Under the pieces are notes generated by a model. The model searched no databases, was not told the DNA's origin, and worked only from the letters and a program-made list of their open reading frames with translations. This document shows positions 1-7,600 of a DNA stretch of 47,490 bases, in pieces (the stretch's first letter is position 1; the number at the start of each line of letters is the position of its first letter). Source of the stretch: Saccharothrix sp. NRRL B-16314. GTDB lineage: Bacteria; Actinomycetota; Actinomycetes; Mycobacteriales; Pseudonocardiaceae. Position numbers and translations under genes: made by a program. The stretch is taken from assembly GCF_000716595.1 (NCBI RefSeq), contig NZ_JNXC01000047.1, positions 1 to 47,490 of the forward strand, written 5' to 3'.

Positions 1-103
1 CCACCATGCACAGCAACTCCTCGGCCGACGCGCCACCCACATCACCGGCGTCACCGGCCCCGGCAACCGACACGGACCGGAGCTTGCGCTCACGCCCTGT
101 CAT
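1..103 (-). CDS. N-terminus of an unidentified gene leaving the window
   Basis: An open frame starts with ATG at 103 on the minus strand and stays open to the window edge, giving about 34 residues that begin MTGRERKLRSVSVAG. A purine-rich GGAAGGGA lies about 5 bases before the ATG, a good Shine-Dalgarno match, which is the main reason to call it. The visible part is too short to assign a family; it has a basic start followed by an Ala/Gly/Asp-rich stretch. It could be any cytoplasmic protein; no signal peptide is evident. Confidence 0.45.
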   Translation of the reverse strand, partial: MTGRERKLRSVSVAGAGDAGDVGGASAEELLCMV

Positions 104-289
104 CGCGTCCCTTCCGATCAACCCGAGCACGTGTCCGCCTTCTCCGACGCCTCGTGCCCGATGGCGGCGCCACCGATCAAGCGATTGTGCTGTCACTCGT
201 GCTTCGGCGCCGATCGTGCGCCGGATTGGTCACCGCGCTGGTCGGCGACGCCGGCGGCGCACGAGCCGGACCTGGTGTGATGCCGGTCG

Positions 290-520
290 CCCCGTGCTCG
301 GGTGCACGAGGTAGGCCGGGCGCGGGGTTCTCCACGTACGCCACGCCCAGGCCTGACGGGTCCAGCACCCTGCCGGTCCACCGGGCGACGTTGCGATCGG
401 CGGTGAGGGTGTGCGGTTTGCCTCTGGCGGCACGGTCGGAGCCCGATCGCCGGTGCGTGCGCCTGCCACTCGTCACGCAACGTGACGGCACGCCACCAAC
501 GCTCGGCGTCGACCGGGTGT
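290..520 (-). pseudogene. Possible degraded DUF6745-like fragment
   Basis: Read on the minus strand, one frame gives RDEWQAHA near 455-477 and, after an apparent frameshift, a neighbouring frame gives SDRAARGK and then GVAYVENPAPGLP. This order loosely resembles the N-terminal part of DUF6745-type actinomycete proteins (LRDEW..., DRxxxE..., FVWVDSPxxxL). No single frame holds the whole pattern and no ribosome binding site was found, so if real it is a relic. The rest of 104-850 shows only small hairpins (for example TCCGCTGTAGCGGA at 623-636 and TCCGTCC/GGACGGA at 678-696) and no convincing gene. Confidence 0.2.
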
Positions 521-858
521 GCCCGCTCACAGGCCGAAGGCGACGTGGCCCCTTCGAGTCGACCTGGCGGGAATGATCCGCACCGCACCGGCCGATCGCG
601 CAAGCCCGACTTCCCGGCACTGTCCGCTGTAGCGGAACCACCGAATACCGGAGATCGGCGTCCCGCAGTCGAACCTGTCCGTCCTCAAAGGACGGAACAA
701 TCCCACGCCGGCGACCGGCCGCACGGCGGTGACCGCCCATCGCCGACCACGTGCCGAAGCCCGGCGGGCACGACCCGACGCCCCCACGATCGGAACCTGA
801 TCGGACGATGACCTTTACCAGGCCTTTACTGAACGGCGGCGGTGCCCGATACTGGGCG

Positions 859-951
859 CGAGGGGAGTACTTCCCAAGCGTCTACCCGGTCAGTACGGAC
901 ATCTCGATCGATGTCCCCGGGAGGCCACCCGCAAGGGTGAAGGAGACCTCG
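859..951 (+). promoter_or_regulatory. yybP-ykoY-type (Mn2+) riboswitch candidate upstream of terC
   Basis: A P1 helix CGAGG (859-863) pairs with CCTCG (947-951). The strand after the 5' arm reads GGAGTAC and the strand before the 3' arm reads GGAGA, matching the two conserved loop strands (GGGGAGUA and AGACC) of the yybP-ykoY motif as I remember it. Between them lie a hairpin GGACAT...ATGTCC (897-916) and CACCC-GCAA-GGGTG (926-938). The element ends 25 bases before a TerC-family gene, a standard target of this Mn2+-sensing class. The fold was read by eye, not computed. Confidence 0.68.
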
Positions 952-976
952 AACAGCGATTGTTCGAGGAGGTTTC

Positions 977-1999
977 GTGCCCCTGTCAGCGGCAGTAGCG
1001 GCGAGTCCGGTCGGGTCGCCGGGCTTGTGGCTGGTCAGCATCGCCGTCCTGGTGGCGTTGCTGATCGCCGACTTCGTCGTCACCCACCGCCCGCACGAGG
1101 TGTCGATGCGGGAGGCCGTCGGGTGGTCGGTCTTCTACCTCGCCCTGCCCGTGGTGTTCGGGCTCTGGCTGTACAACGCCTTCGGCAGCACCCCGGCGCT
1201 GGAGTTCATGACCGGGTTCGTGGTCGAGAAGTCCCTGTCGGTGGACAACCTGTTCGTGTTCATGCTGCTGCTCGCCGCGTTCGCGGTGCCGTCCGAGGTG
1301 CAGCAACGCGTCCTGCTCTACGGCATCGTCGGTGCCCTCGTGCTGCGTGGCGTGTTCATCGCGGCCGGCGCGGCGATGCTGGCGGCCGGCACCTGGGCGT
1401 TCGTCGTCTTCGGCCTGGTCCTGTTCGCCTCGGCGGTGAAGATCCTCCACGAGGCGATGACCGGCGTCGCTGCCGAGCGCGACATCTCCCGGATGCGGTC
1501 GGTCCGGCTGCTGCGCCGGCTGATGCCGGTCGCCGACGAGTACCACGGCGCCCACCTGACCGTCCGCGAGCACGGCCGACGCGCGCTCACGCCGTTGGCG
1601 GTCGTGGTGGTGGCGGTCTTCGCGACCGACGTGGTGTTCGCCGTCGACTCGGTGCCGGCCGTCTACGGCATCACCGAGGACCCCTACCTGGTGTTCGCCA
1701 CGAACGCCTTCGCCCTGCTCGGCCTGCGCGCCCTGTACTTCGTGCTGCACACCGCGCTCGCGAAGCTCGTCCACCTCAACCACGGACTGGCGATCATCCT
1801 CGCGTTCATCGGGGTGAAGCTGGTGCTGCACTGGGCGCACGGCATCTGGCCGGGCGTGCCCGAGATCCCCACACCGGTCTCCCTGGCCGTGATCATCGTC
1901 GTCCTCGCCGTCGTCACGCTGACCAGCTTGTCCAGCCTGCGACGGGCCGAGGCCCGCGCCCACCCGCCAGGCGACAGGGCCACCTCACCACTGGACTGA
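977..1999 (+). CDS. TerC-family integral membrane protein (probable Mn2+ exporter)
   Basis: 340 residues, about 7-9 hydrophobic segments. The family signatures are clear: an acidic EKSLSVDNLFVF in an early membrane segment and ATDVVFAVDSVPA in a later one, the conserved Asp/Glu pairs thought to bind the metal in TerC/Alx proteins. The GTG start at 977 is preceded by GAGGAGG at 966-972, 4 bases upstream. Members of this family export manganese or are linked to tellurite resistance; the upstream riboswitch candidate favours manganese. The C-terminal tail is hydrophilic. The stop lies 2 bases before a small membrane-peptide gene, suggesting co-translation. Confidence 0.9.
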   Translation: MPLSAAVAASPVGSPGLWLVSIAVLVALLIADFVVTHRPHEVSMREAVGWSVFYLALPVVFGLWLYNAFGSTPALEFMTGFVVEKSLSVDNLFVFMLLLAAFAVPSEVQQRVLLYGIVGALVLRGVFIAAGAAMLAAGTWAFVVFGLVLFASAVKILHEAMTGVAAERDISRMRSVRLLRRLMPVADEYHGAHLTVREHGRRALTPLAVVVVAVFATDVVFAVDSVPAVYGITEDPYLVFATNAFALLGLRALYFVLHTALAKLVHLNHGLAIILAFIGVKLVLHWAHGIWPGVPEIPTPVSLAVIIVVLAVVTLTSLSSLRRAEARAHPPGDRATSPLD

Positions 2000-2001
2000 C
2001 C

Positions 2002-2118
2002 ATGCTCTTCGAATGGCTCGTCGACGTGCTGATCACCACCCTCATGACGGTGGCCGTCCTCGCCTCGCTGGTGATCACGTGCGCCGCCATGTACCCACCG
2101 CGCGGACCGCACGTCTGA
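2002..2118 (+). CDS. 38-residue single-pass membrane peptide coupled to terC
   Basis: ATG at 2002 lies 2 bases after the TerC stop codon and opens a 38-codon frame ending in TGA at 2118. The peptide starts MLFEWLVDVL and has one uninterrupted hydrophobic stretch, roughly residues 7-30 (ITTLMTVAVLASLVIT), then a short PPRGPHV tail. There is no clear Shine-Dalgarno sequence, so translation would depend on ribosomes finishing terC. Size, membrane segment and position resemble small accessory subunits of transporters; the role is inference. It could be a chance open frame, but its composition is plainly membrane-like. Confidence 0.5.
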   Translation: MLFEWLVDVLITTLMTVAVLASLVITCAAMYPPRGPHV

Positions 2119-2128
2119 CGACCGCCGG

Positions 2129-2144
2129 CCGACCTCGCGGTCGG
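2129..2144. terminator. Short hairpin between convergent genes
   Basis: CCGACC-tcgc-GGTCGG forms a 6-bp GC stem between the terC operon (plus strand) and folE (minus strand), directly abutting the folE stop codon. There is no T-run. It may terminate both transcripts. Confidence 0.35.
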
Positions 2145-2783
2145 TCACCTGGGGACGCCCGCCATGGCGAAGAACTCCTGCCGGGTGCGGGCGTCCTCGC
2201 GGAGCACTCCCAGCATGGCGGAGGTGACGGTGCGGGAGCCGGTGGCCCGGACGCCGCGCAACGACATGCACAGGTGCTCGGCCTCGATGACGACGCCGAC
2301 ACCGCGGGGCGTCAGGTGCTCCAGCAGCCAGTCCCCCACCTGCTTGGTCAGCCGTTCCTGCACCTGGAGGTCACGGGCGAACAGCTCGACCACGCGGGCG
2401 AGCTTGGACAGGCCGAGGATGCGCTCCCCGGGCAGGTACCCCACGTGGGCGACACCGTGGAACGGGAGGAGGTGGTGTTCGCACAGCGATTGGACCGGGA
2501 TGTCGCGGGCCAGCACGAGTTCGTCGTAGCCCTCGTCGTTGGGGAACGTGGTCAGGTCGAACTCGCGCGGGGTGAGCATCTCGGCGTAGGCGTGGGCGAC
2601 CCGCTTGGGCGTGTCGGCCAGGTGCTCGGACGCAGGGTTCCGGCCGAGCGCGGTCAGCAGGTCGGCCACCGCCCGCTGCGCCGCTTCCAGGTCAACGCCG
2701 TCGTGCCCGTGGACCGACTGGAGCCGTCGGTGCGAACCCGCGGGTGGGGGGAGGATGGAGGACGTCCGCGCGAGCCCGTTCAC
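2145..2783 (-). CDS. folE: GTP cyclohydrolase I
   Basis: 212 residues. It converts GTP to 7,8-dihydroneopterin triphosphate, the first step of folate and pterin synthesis. Diagnostic motifs are CEHHLLPFHG (Zn2+-binding Cys and His), LGLSKLAR, and HLCMSLRGV with the second Zn2+ Cys, followed by a conserved C-terminus ending EFFAMAGVPR. The chosen GTG start at 2783 overlaps the doxX-like stop in GTGA, so the two are translationally coupled; this adds about 20 residues to the usual core, starting from the helix DLEAAQRAVADLLTALG. Because it sits under a cysteine-rich regulator rather than in a folate operon, it may be an extra copy used under stress. Confidence 0.95.
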   Translation of the reverse strand: MNGLARTSSILPPPAGSHRRLQSVHGHDGVDLEAAQRAVADLLTALGRNPASEHLADTPKRVAHAYAEMLTPREFDLTTFPNDEGYDELVLARDIPVQSLCEHHLLPFHGVAHVGYLPGERILGLSKLARVVELFARDLQVQERLTKQVGDWLLEHLTPRGVGVVIEAEHLCMSLRGVRATGSRTVTSAMLGVLREDARTRQEFFAMAGVPR

Positions 2784-3214
2784 GCCGCCCGCCCGCGAGC
2801 CGGTGCGTACTTCGCCGCCAGCCGGGCCAGTGCGACGGCGGCGACGAGCAGGCCGAAGTCGCGCAGCGCCACGTCGTAGAAGGCCGGGATGGTGAGCAGG
2901 TCGACGATGATCCCGGCCAGCCACGCCGCGACGAGCAGACCACCGAAGCGCGGTGCGACGGCGACCGCGACGCCCGCCACGATCTCCACCACCCCCACGC
3001 CGTACATGGCCTGCTGCGCGGTACCCGGCACGATCCCGTCGATCCACGGGGCCAGGTAGCGGGGCCAGTCCACGAGCAGGTTGGCGAACTTGTCGAGCCC
3101 GAACAGCACCGGCGCGACCGTGAACACGGTTCGCAGGAGCAGAAACGCCTGGTAAGCGGGGTCGGACCGGGACACCGGACCGGCCGACCGAACGCCGGAC
3201 ACCTCGGTAGCCAT
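2780..3214 (-). CDS. DoxX-like membrane protein
   Basis: 144 residues with four hydrophobic helices: the family-typical LLLRTVFTVAPVLFGLDKFANLL opening, YGVGVVEIVAGVAVAV, GGLLVAAWLAGIIVDLL and a final ALRDFGLLVAAVALARLAA. DoxX-like proteins are small inner-membrane proteins linked to redox or thiol stress; the activity of this one is unknown. The ATG at 3214 is preceded by AAGGAGG at 6 bases and fits better than an ATG seven codons upstream. The stop overlaps the folE start. A promoter TTGACG-N18-TAAGGT lies upstream, facing the divergent regulator gene. Confidence 0.8.
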   Translation of the reverse strand: MATEVSGVRSAGPVSRSDPAYQAFLLLRTVFTVAPVLFGLDKFANLLVDWPRYLAPWIDGIVPGTAQQAMYGVGVVEIVAGVAVAVAPRFGGLLVAAWLAGIIVDLLTIPAFYDVALRDFGLLVAAVALARLAAKYAPARGRAA

Positions 3215-3244
3215 GACGCCTCCTTCTATCGACAACTTCGGCTA

Positions 3245-3274
3245 ACCTTAGAACGCAGCGCGAGATTTCGTCAA
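3245..3274 (-). promoter_or_regulatory. Promoter of the doxX-folE operon
   Basis: On the minus strand TTGACG (3274-3269) and TAAGGT (3250-3245) are separated by 18 bases, a good sigma-70-type match about 30 bases before the doxX-like start. The element TTAGAA occurs twice in the short divergent region (3248-3253 and 3287-3292) and may be a regulator contact site; this is inference. Confidence 0.55.
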
Positions 3275-3292
3275 CAGAAGTGGGTTTTAGAA

Positions 3293-4003
3293 ATGGGTGA
3301 GGCTGACCAGTCGCCGACGCACATCTCGGCCGTCGCGGCGCTCGACGAGCCGACCCGTCGCCGGCTGTACGACTTCGTGGTGCGCCATCCCGCGCCGGCG
3401 AGCCGTGACGAGGTGGCCGAGGCCATGGGAGTACCGCGCACCACGGTCGCGTTCCACCTCGACCGGCTGGTGGCGGAAGGACTGCTGGAGGTCGTGCACG
3501 AACGCCGCACCGGCCGCACCGGTCCCGGCGCGGGCAGGCCGGCGAAGCTGTACCGGCGGTCCGCCGAGCAGATCGCGGTCTCCCTGCCCGACCGGCGCTA
3601 CGAGCTGGCCGGGCTCCTGCTGGCGGACGCCCTCGCCGAAGCCGAGACCTCCGGCGAACCGCCGAGCGTCGTCCTGCACCGACGCGCCCGCCATGTCGGC
3701 AAGGAGCTGGGTGAGGCGGCCCGAGCCGCCGCGCCGCCCGCCCGGGACGGCCGGTCCACCGTGATGGCGACGCTGGAGAGCCACGGGTTCGAGCCGCGCA
3801 CCGACGAGCCCGACACCTCGATCGTCCTGGGCAACTGCCCGTTCCACAAACTGGCCCGACAGCACACTGAACTCGTGTGCGGCATGAACCTCTGCCTGCT
3901 CGACGGCCTGCTCGACGGTCTCGCCACCACCGGCCTGACCGCCCGCCTCGCCCCCGCCGCCGGCCACTGCTGCGTGCGCCTGGGCCCGGCCGAACCGGTG
4001 TGA
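3293..4003 (+). CDS. ArsR/SufR-like regulator with C-terminal cysteine cluster
   Basis: 236 residues. An N-terminal winged helix covers about residues 15-85 (AALDEPTRRRLYDFVVRHP, then TTVAFHLDRLVAEGLL as recognition helix and a basic RRTGRTGPGAGRPAKLY wing). The C-terminal half has the cysteine pattern NCPFHKL, VCGMNLC and GHCC seen in COG2345/SufR-type regulators, where such cysteines hold an Fe-S cluster or metal. It is divergent from doxX-folE with only 78 bases between the starts, so it most likely controls that operon in response to redox state, iron or metal. The ATG at 3293 is kept because the HTH begins soon after; the ribosome binding site is poor. Confidence 0.85.
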   Translation: MGEADQSPTHISAVAALDEPTRRRLYDFVVRHPAPASRDEVAEAMGVPRTTVAFHLDRLVAEGLLEVVHERRTGRTGPGAGRPAKLYRRSAEQIAVSLPDRRYELAGLLLADALAEAETSGEPPSVVLHRRARHVGKELGEAARAAAPPARDGRSTVMATLESHGFEPRTDEPDTSIVLGNCPFHKLARQHTELVCGMNLCLLDGLLDGLATTGLTARLAPAAGHCCVRLGPAEPV

Positions 4004-4009
4004 CACAAA

Positions 4010-4520
4010 TCCTGGTAGTCGAACCCGACCACAGCAGGTCTGCGGGCGCACGGGCGGCGACTGGTCGCCCCCGATCCGGTCGAAGATCAGTTCCGCGGCC
4101 TTGCGGCCGAGCAGGGGCACGTCCTGGCGCACCACCGTGAGACCCGGTTCGGGCATGTCCGCCGAGGAGAAGTCGTCGAAGCTGATCAGCGCGACCCGGT
4201 GGTGCAGGGCCCGCGCCCGCAGCACGCGCATAGTGACGAGGTTCTGCGCGGCGAACAGGGCGGTCGGCGGTGCGGCCACGGCGAACAGGGCCTCGGTGTC
4301 GGCCTGCGCCGCGTCGGGGCCGCGCAGGTCCGTACGGATCAGTTCCTCGCGCAGCTTGAGCCCGGCGTGCGCGAGTCCCTCCAGGTAGCCGGTGTAGCGC
4401 TCCTGACTGGTCCACAACGTCCGCCGGTCGCCGAGGAAGGCGATCCGCCGGTGCCCGAGGTCGGCCAGGTGGAGCACGGCCTCGCGGGAACTGTCGAGGT
4501 TGGGTGGCGGCGTGGAGGTT
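4010..4520 (-). pseudogene. 5'-truncated LacI-family regulator relic
   Basis: The minus strand encodes the second half of a LacI/GalR sensor domain: NLDSSREAVLHLADLGHRR, then IAFLGDRRTLWTSQERYTGY, a TALFAAQNLVTMRVLRA segment, VALISFDDFSSADMPEPGLT, and the usual RQDVPLLGRKAAELIFDRI end. About 160 residues of the normal N-terminus, including the whole DNA-binding domain and hinge, are absent: a TGA stands six codons before NLDSS and the subtilase terminator lies just beyond. The extreme C-terminus also diverges (RPQTCCGRV instead of the usual LPTRLVERGS type), suggesting a second lesion near 4050. It cannot be a functional repressor. Confidence 0.8.
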
Positions 4521-4556
4521 CAAGCGTTCAACCACGTCTGACGGATCGACAAGAAC

Positions 4557-4593
4557 GTCCGGTCCCGCGGCGAACAGTGCCGCGGGACCGGAC
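4557..4593. terminator. Strong intrinsic terminator hairpin after the subtilase gene
   Basis: A perfect 15-bp inverted repeat, GTCCGGTCCCGCGGC (4557-4571) and GCCGCGGGACCGGAC (4579-4593), with a 7-base loop. It lies 31 bases beyond the subtilase stop on the minus strand. No U-tract follows, which is normal for high-GC actinomycete terminators. Confidence 0.8.
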
Positions 4594-4599
4594 GGTGTC

Positions 4600-4633
4600 G
4601 ACTACCGGACGTCTACCGGACGTCTACCGGACG
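4600..4633. repeat. Three tandem 11-bp units at the subtilase stop codon
   Basis: The plus strand carries CTACCGGACGT, CTACCGGACGT and CTACCGGACGC in tandem. The first unit met by the subtilase reading frame contains its TAG stop, so the array extends directly from the coding end into the 3' untranslated region. Confidence 0.7.
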
Positions 4634-7600
4634 CCCACCGGTGCGGCCACGACCAGTTCGTCGGCGTTGGTGACGGAGATGCCGCCGCCGCTGAACGTGT
4701 CGGTGACGTGGTACGTCCCGGCGGTGCGCAGCAGCAACGACATCCGCCACGTCCGCTCCGCACCGGCGGCCACCGCCGCGTCGGCCACGACAGTGCCGAC
4801 CAGCGCACCGCCGTCGTGGGTGAGCGCCACGCGCTGCCACTTGTCGGCCACCTTCAGCCGCAGGACCACGTCCTTCGGCGCCAGCGCGTGGTCGGCCGCG
4901 ATCCGCACGGTCCACGCCATCGGCCCGGAGTCGGCGGTGCCGCTGTTGACCGCGCGCACGTCGTACTGGGTGTGCGTCTCCGGCACGAACGTCCCGCGCG
5001 TGTCCGTCACGGACACGTCGGCCACCGGCTCCGGGCCGACCCGCAGCCGCGCCTCGCCGGTGAGGTCACCGGAGTAGCCGCCGGTGTCCACGTCCAACGC
5101 CAACCGGTACGCCCCGTTCGGCGTGCCCGGTGCGACCGTGAACGTGTACGGCCGGGCGTTCCAGTTGATCGAACCGGCCCGCACCGGGCTGCCGTCCGGC
5201 GCGAACAGCCGCAGGACCGGCTTCAGCTCGTTCGGCGCCGCGGCCCGGACCAGACCCTCGACGTCCTCCAGCGCCGCCCGCTCCGGGAGGTTCAGGAACG
5301 GCCGCACGTCGGAGGCCATCACGGTCGCGAACGGCACGCCGTGCGCGTCGGTCACCGACCAGTCCACGGTGGCCTGGCCGTCCGCGCCGACCACCACGTC
5401 GCCGACCGAGACCTTGGCGGGACCGCCGAAGGCGAACGGGACGTCGTACGGGGTGGTCCAGTCGAGCCCGCCGACCTTCGTGCTCGGCAGGAACCAGTCC
5501 TGTTCGAGGTGCTGCACCGAGTGCACGGTGACCGCTTCGTACTTGTCCAGCGTCGCCACCAGCGTGCCCGGTTCGTAGCGGTACCCGTGTGGCGCGGTGC
5601 CCGCGGGCCGCAGGAACACCGAGCCGGTGTGCCGCTGGTCGGCGGCGTCAAGCGCGATGTTCGCCCGCACCGCGAAGTTCTCGCCGATGGACGCGGCCTG
5701 CGCGCCCGCCAGCACCCTCGGCGTGAACGAGATCGCGTCGTCGTCGATCACGGTGATCACCCGGTGCAGCAGGTAGGCGTCGCCGCCGCCTTCGGGCGTC
5801 GGCTTGCGCACCACGAGGGTGTACCGGCCGACCGTGTCCGGGATCTCGAACGACAGCTTGCCCGCGGCGTCGGTCTTGCCGAGCCCACGCGGCTGACCAC
5901 CGCTGATCAGCTCGACGGTCGCACCGGCCAGCGGGCCGACCGCGGCGGCGCCCGGCGCGTCCACTGTGGACACGGCGAGGTCGACGCGTGGCGCGCGCAC
6001 CCGGAACGAGCCGGTCAGGTGGCCGACCTCGACCGTGAAGGTGCCCAGCGCGTCGGGGTCGACCGTCCACGTGACGGTCTTCGACTGGCCGGCCGCCAGC
6101 TGCACCGGCGTGGTCGTGTGGACCGCGCCGCCGACCTTGAGCACCGCGTTGTAGGTGCCCGCCGACGAACCGACGTTCTTGACCTGGACCGTCACCGTGA
6201 CGTTCTCGCTGGCCTTCACCAGACCCGGCGACACCTTCAGGTCGTGCAGGGCGTAGTAGGGCTGGTTCGGGTCCGGCGCGGGCGACGCCCAGTCGATCGC
6301 CTTCAGGAACAGGTCGGTCGCCTGCGCCGTCCAGTCGCCGGGGCCCCTGGTCGCCGACACACCGTGCAGCGACAGCAGCACGTGCCGGTTGGTGGCCCGC
6401 TGGTCGACGCCGATGCCGCCGCCCATCACGCCGTCGACCGTCCGGCCGAGGCCCGCGATGGTCTGCCTGCCGTCACCGGAGTAGCCGTCGAACCACGCCA
6501 CCCACTTCGCCCGCGTGCTGTCGTCGAGCGGGATGCGGTCACCCACGGCGTACCCGTCGAAGATCGGGTGCGCGGTGGTCACCTCGTAGTACGACACGGC
6601 CGACGTGCTGCCGCCCGAGTTGTACCCGGTCGACACCGGCTGCCCGGTGTGCTTGGACAGCTGCCGGATGCCGTTGCCGGTCGTGTTGGCGTGGTCGGTG
6701 AAGATCACGCCGGAGCCGTTGGCGTCCGTCGCGTCCAGGAACGCCTGGAACCTGGCCGCGTTGTAGTTCGACGACAGGATGCCGTAGCCGAGCACGACGG
6801 TCGCGTGCTGCGCCGCCTTGTCCAGCTGGTCCCAGTTGTAGTACGTGGTGCCGATGCCGCGTGGCGCGAACACGACGTCGCGGTACTGGTTGGCCCGCGT
6901 CTCGGAGCTGTCCACGATCGCCACCGTGCGCGGCGGTGCGCCGAAGGCGAAGTCGGCCGTGGCCGCTTCACCCGCGACGACGGTCACCTCGACCTCGCCG
7001 GGCGCCCGGAACGCCGGGTACGACGCGCTGATCCGGTAGGTGCCCGCGGGCACGCCGTTGATCGTGTACGTGCCGTCGGCGCCGGTCACCGCGGACAGGT
7101 CGCTCGGCACGCCGAGCACCTTGACCGCGACACCGGGGATGCCGGCACCGGACACGTCGAGCTTCGCGACACCGGTCACCCGGCCGAAGGGCGCCGGTGT
7201 GAGCACGAAGTCGGCCGTGGCGAAGGAGTCGGGCGCGACCGTGACGTTCGTCGTGGCCTTCTCGAACCCGAACGCCTCGACCGCGACGGTGTAGTCACCC
7301 GGTTCGAGCCGGCTGGTGAACGTGCCGTCCGGGCCCGTGGTGACCGTGCGGCTGCCCGGCTCGATCCTGACGGTGCCGCCGGTCACCGGCGAGCCGGACG
7401 CGGCGTTGGTGACCTTGCCCTGCACGCCCGAGTTCAGCGCGACGAACCGCGTCGCCTCGTAGGCGTCGATCCGGCCCTTGCCGAACCGGGTGTCGGGCGG
7501 TGCGCCGGCGTACCGGTCGTCCCAGAAGGCGGTGTCCGCGAGCACGTCCAGCACGTCGGACACGGGCATGTCACCGGCGGCCGACAGCATCAGCGCGACG

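Noticed and set aside
2145..4535. A single minus-strand frame of about 800 codons joining LacI-like and GTP cyclohydrolase sequence
   Set aside because: Only the last 212 codons are real (folE). The middle is antisense to the ArsR/SufR-like regulator and in another frame from both doxX-like and the LacI relic.
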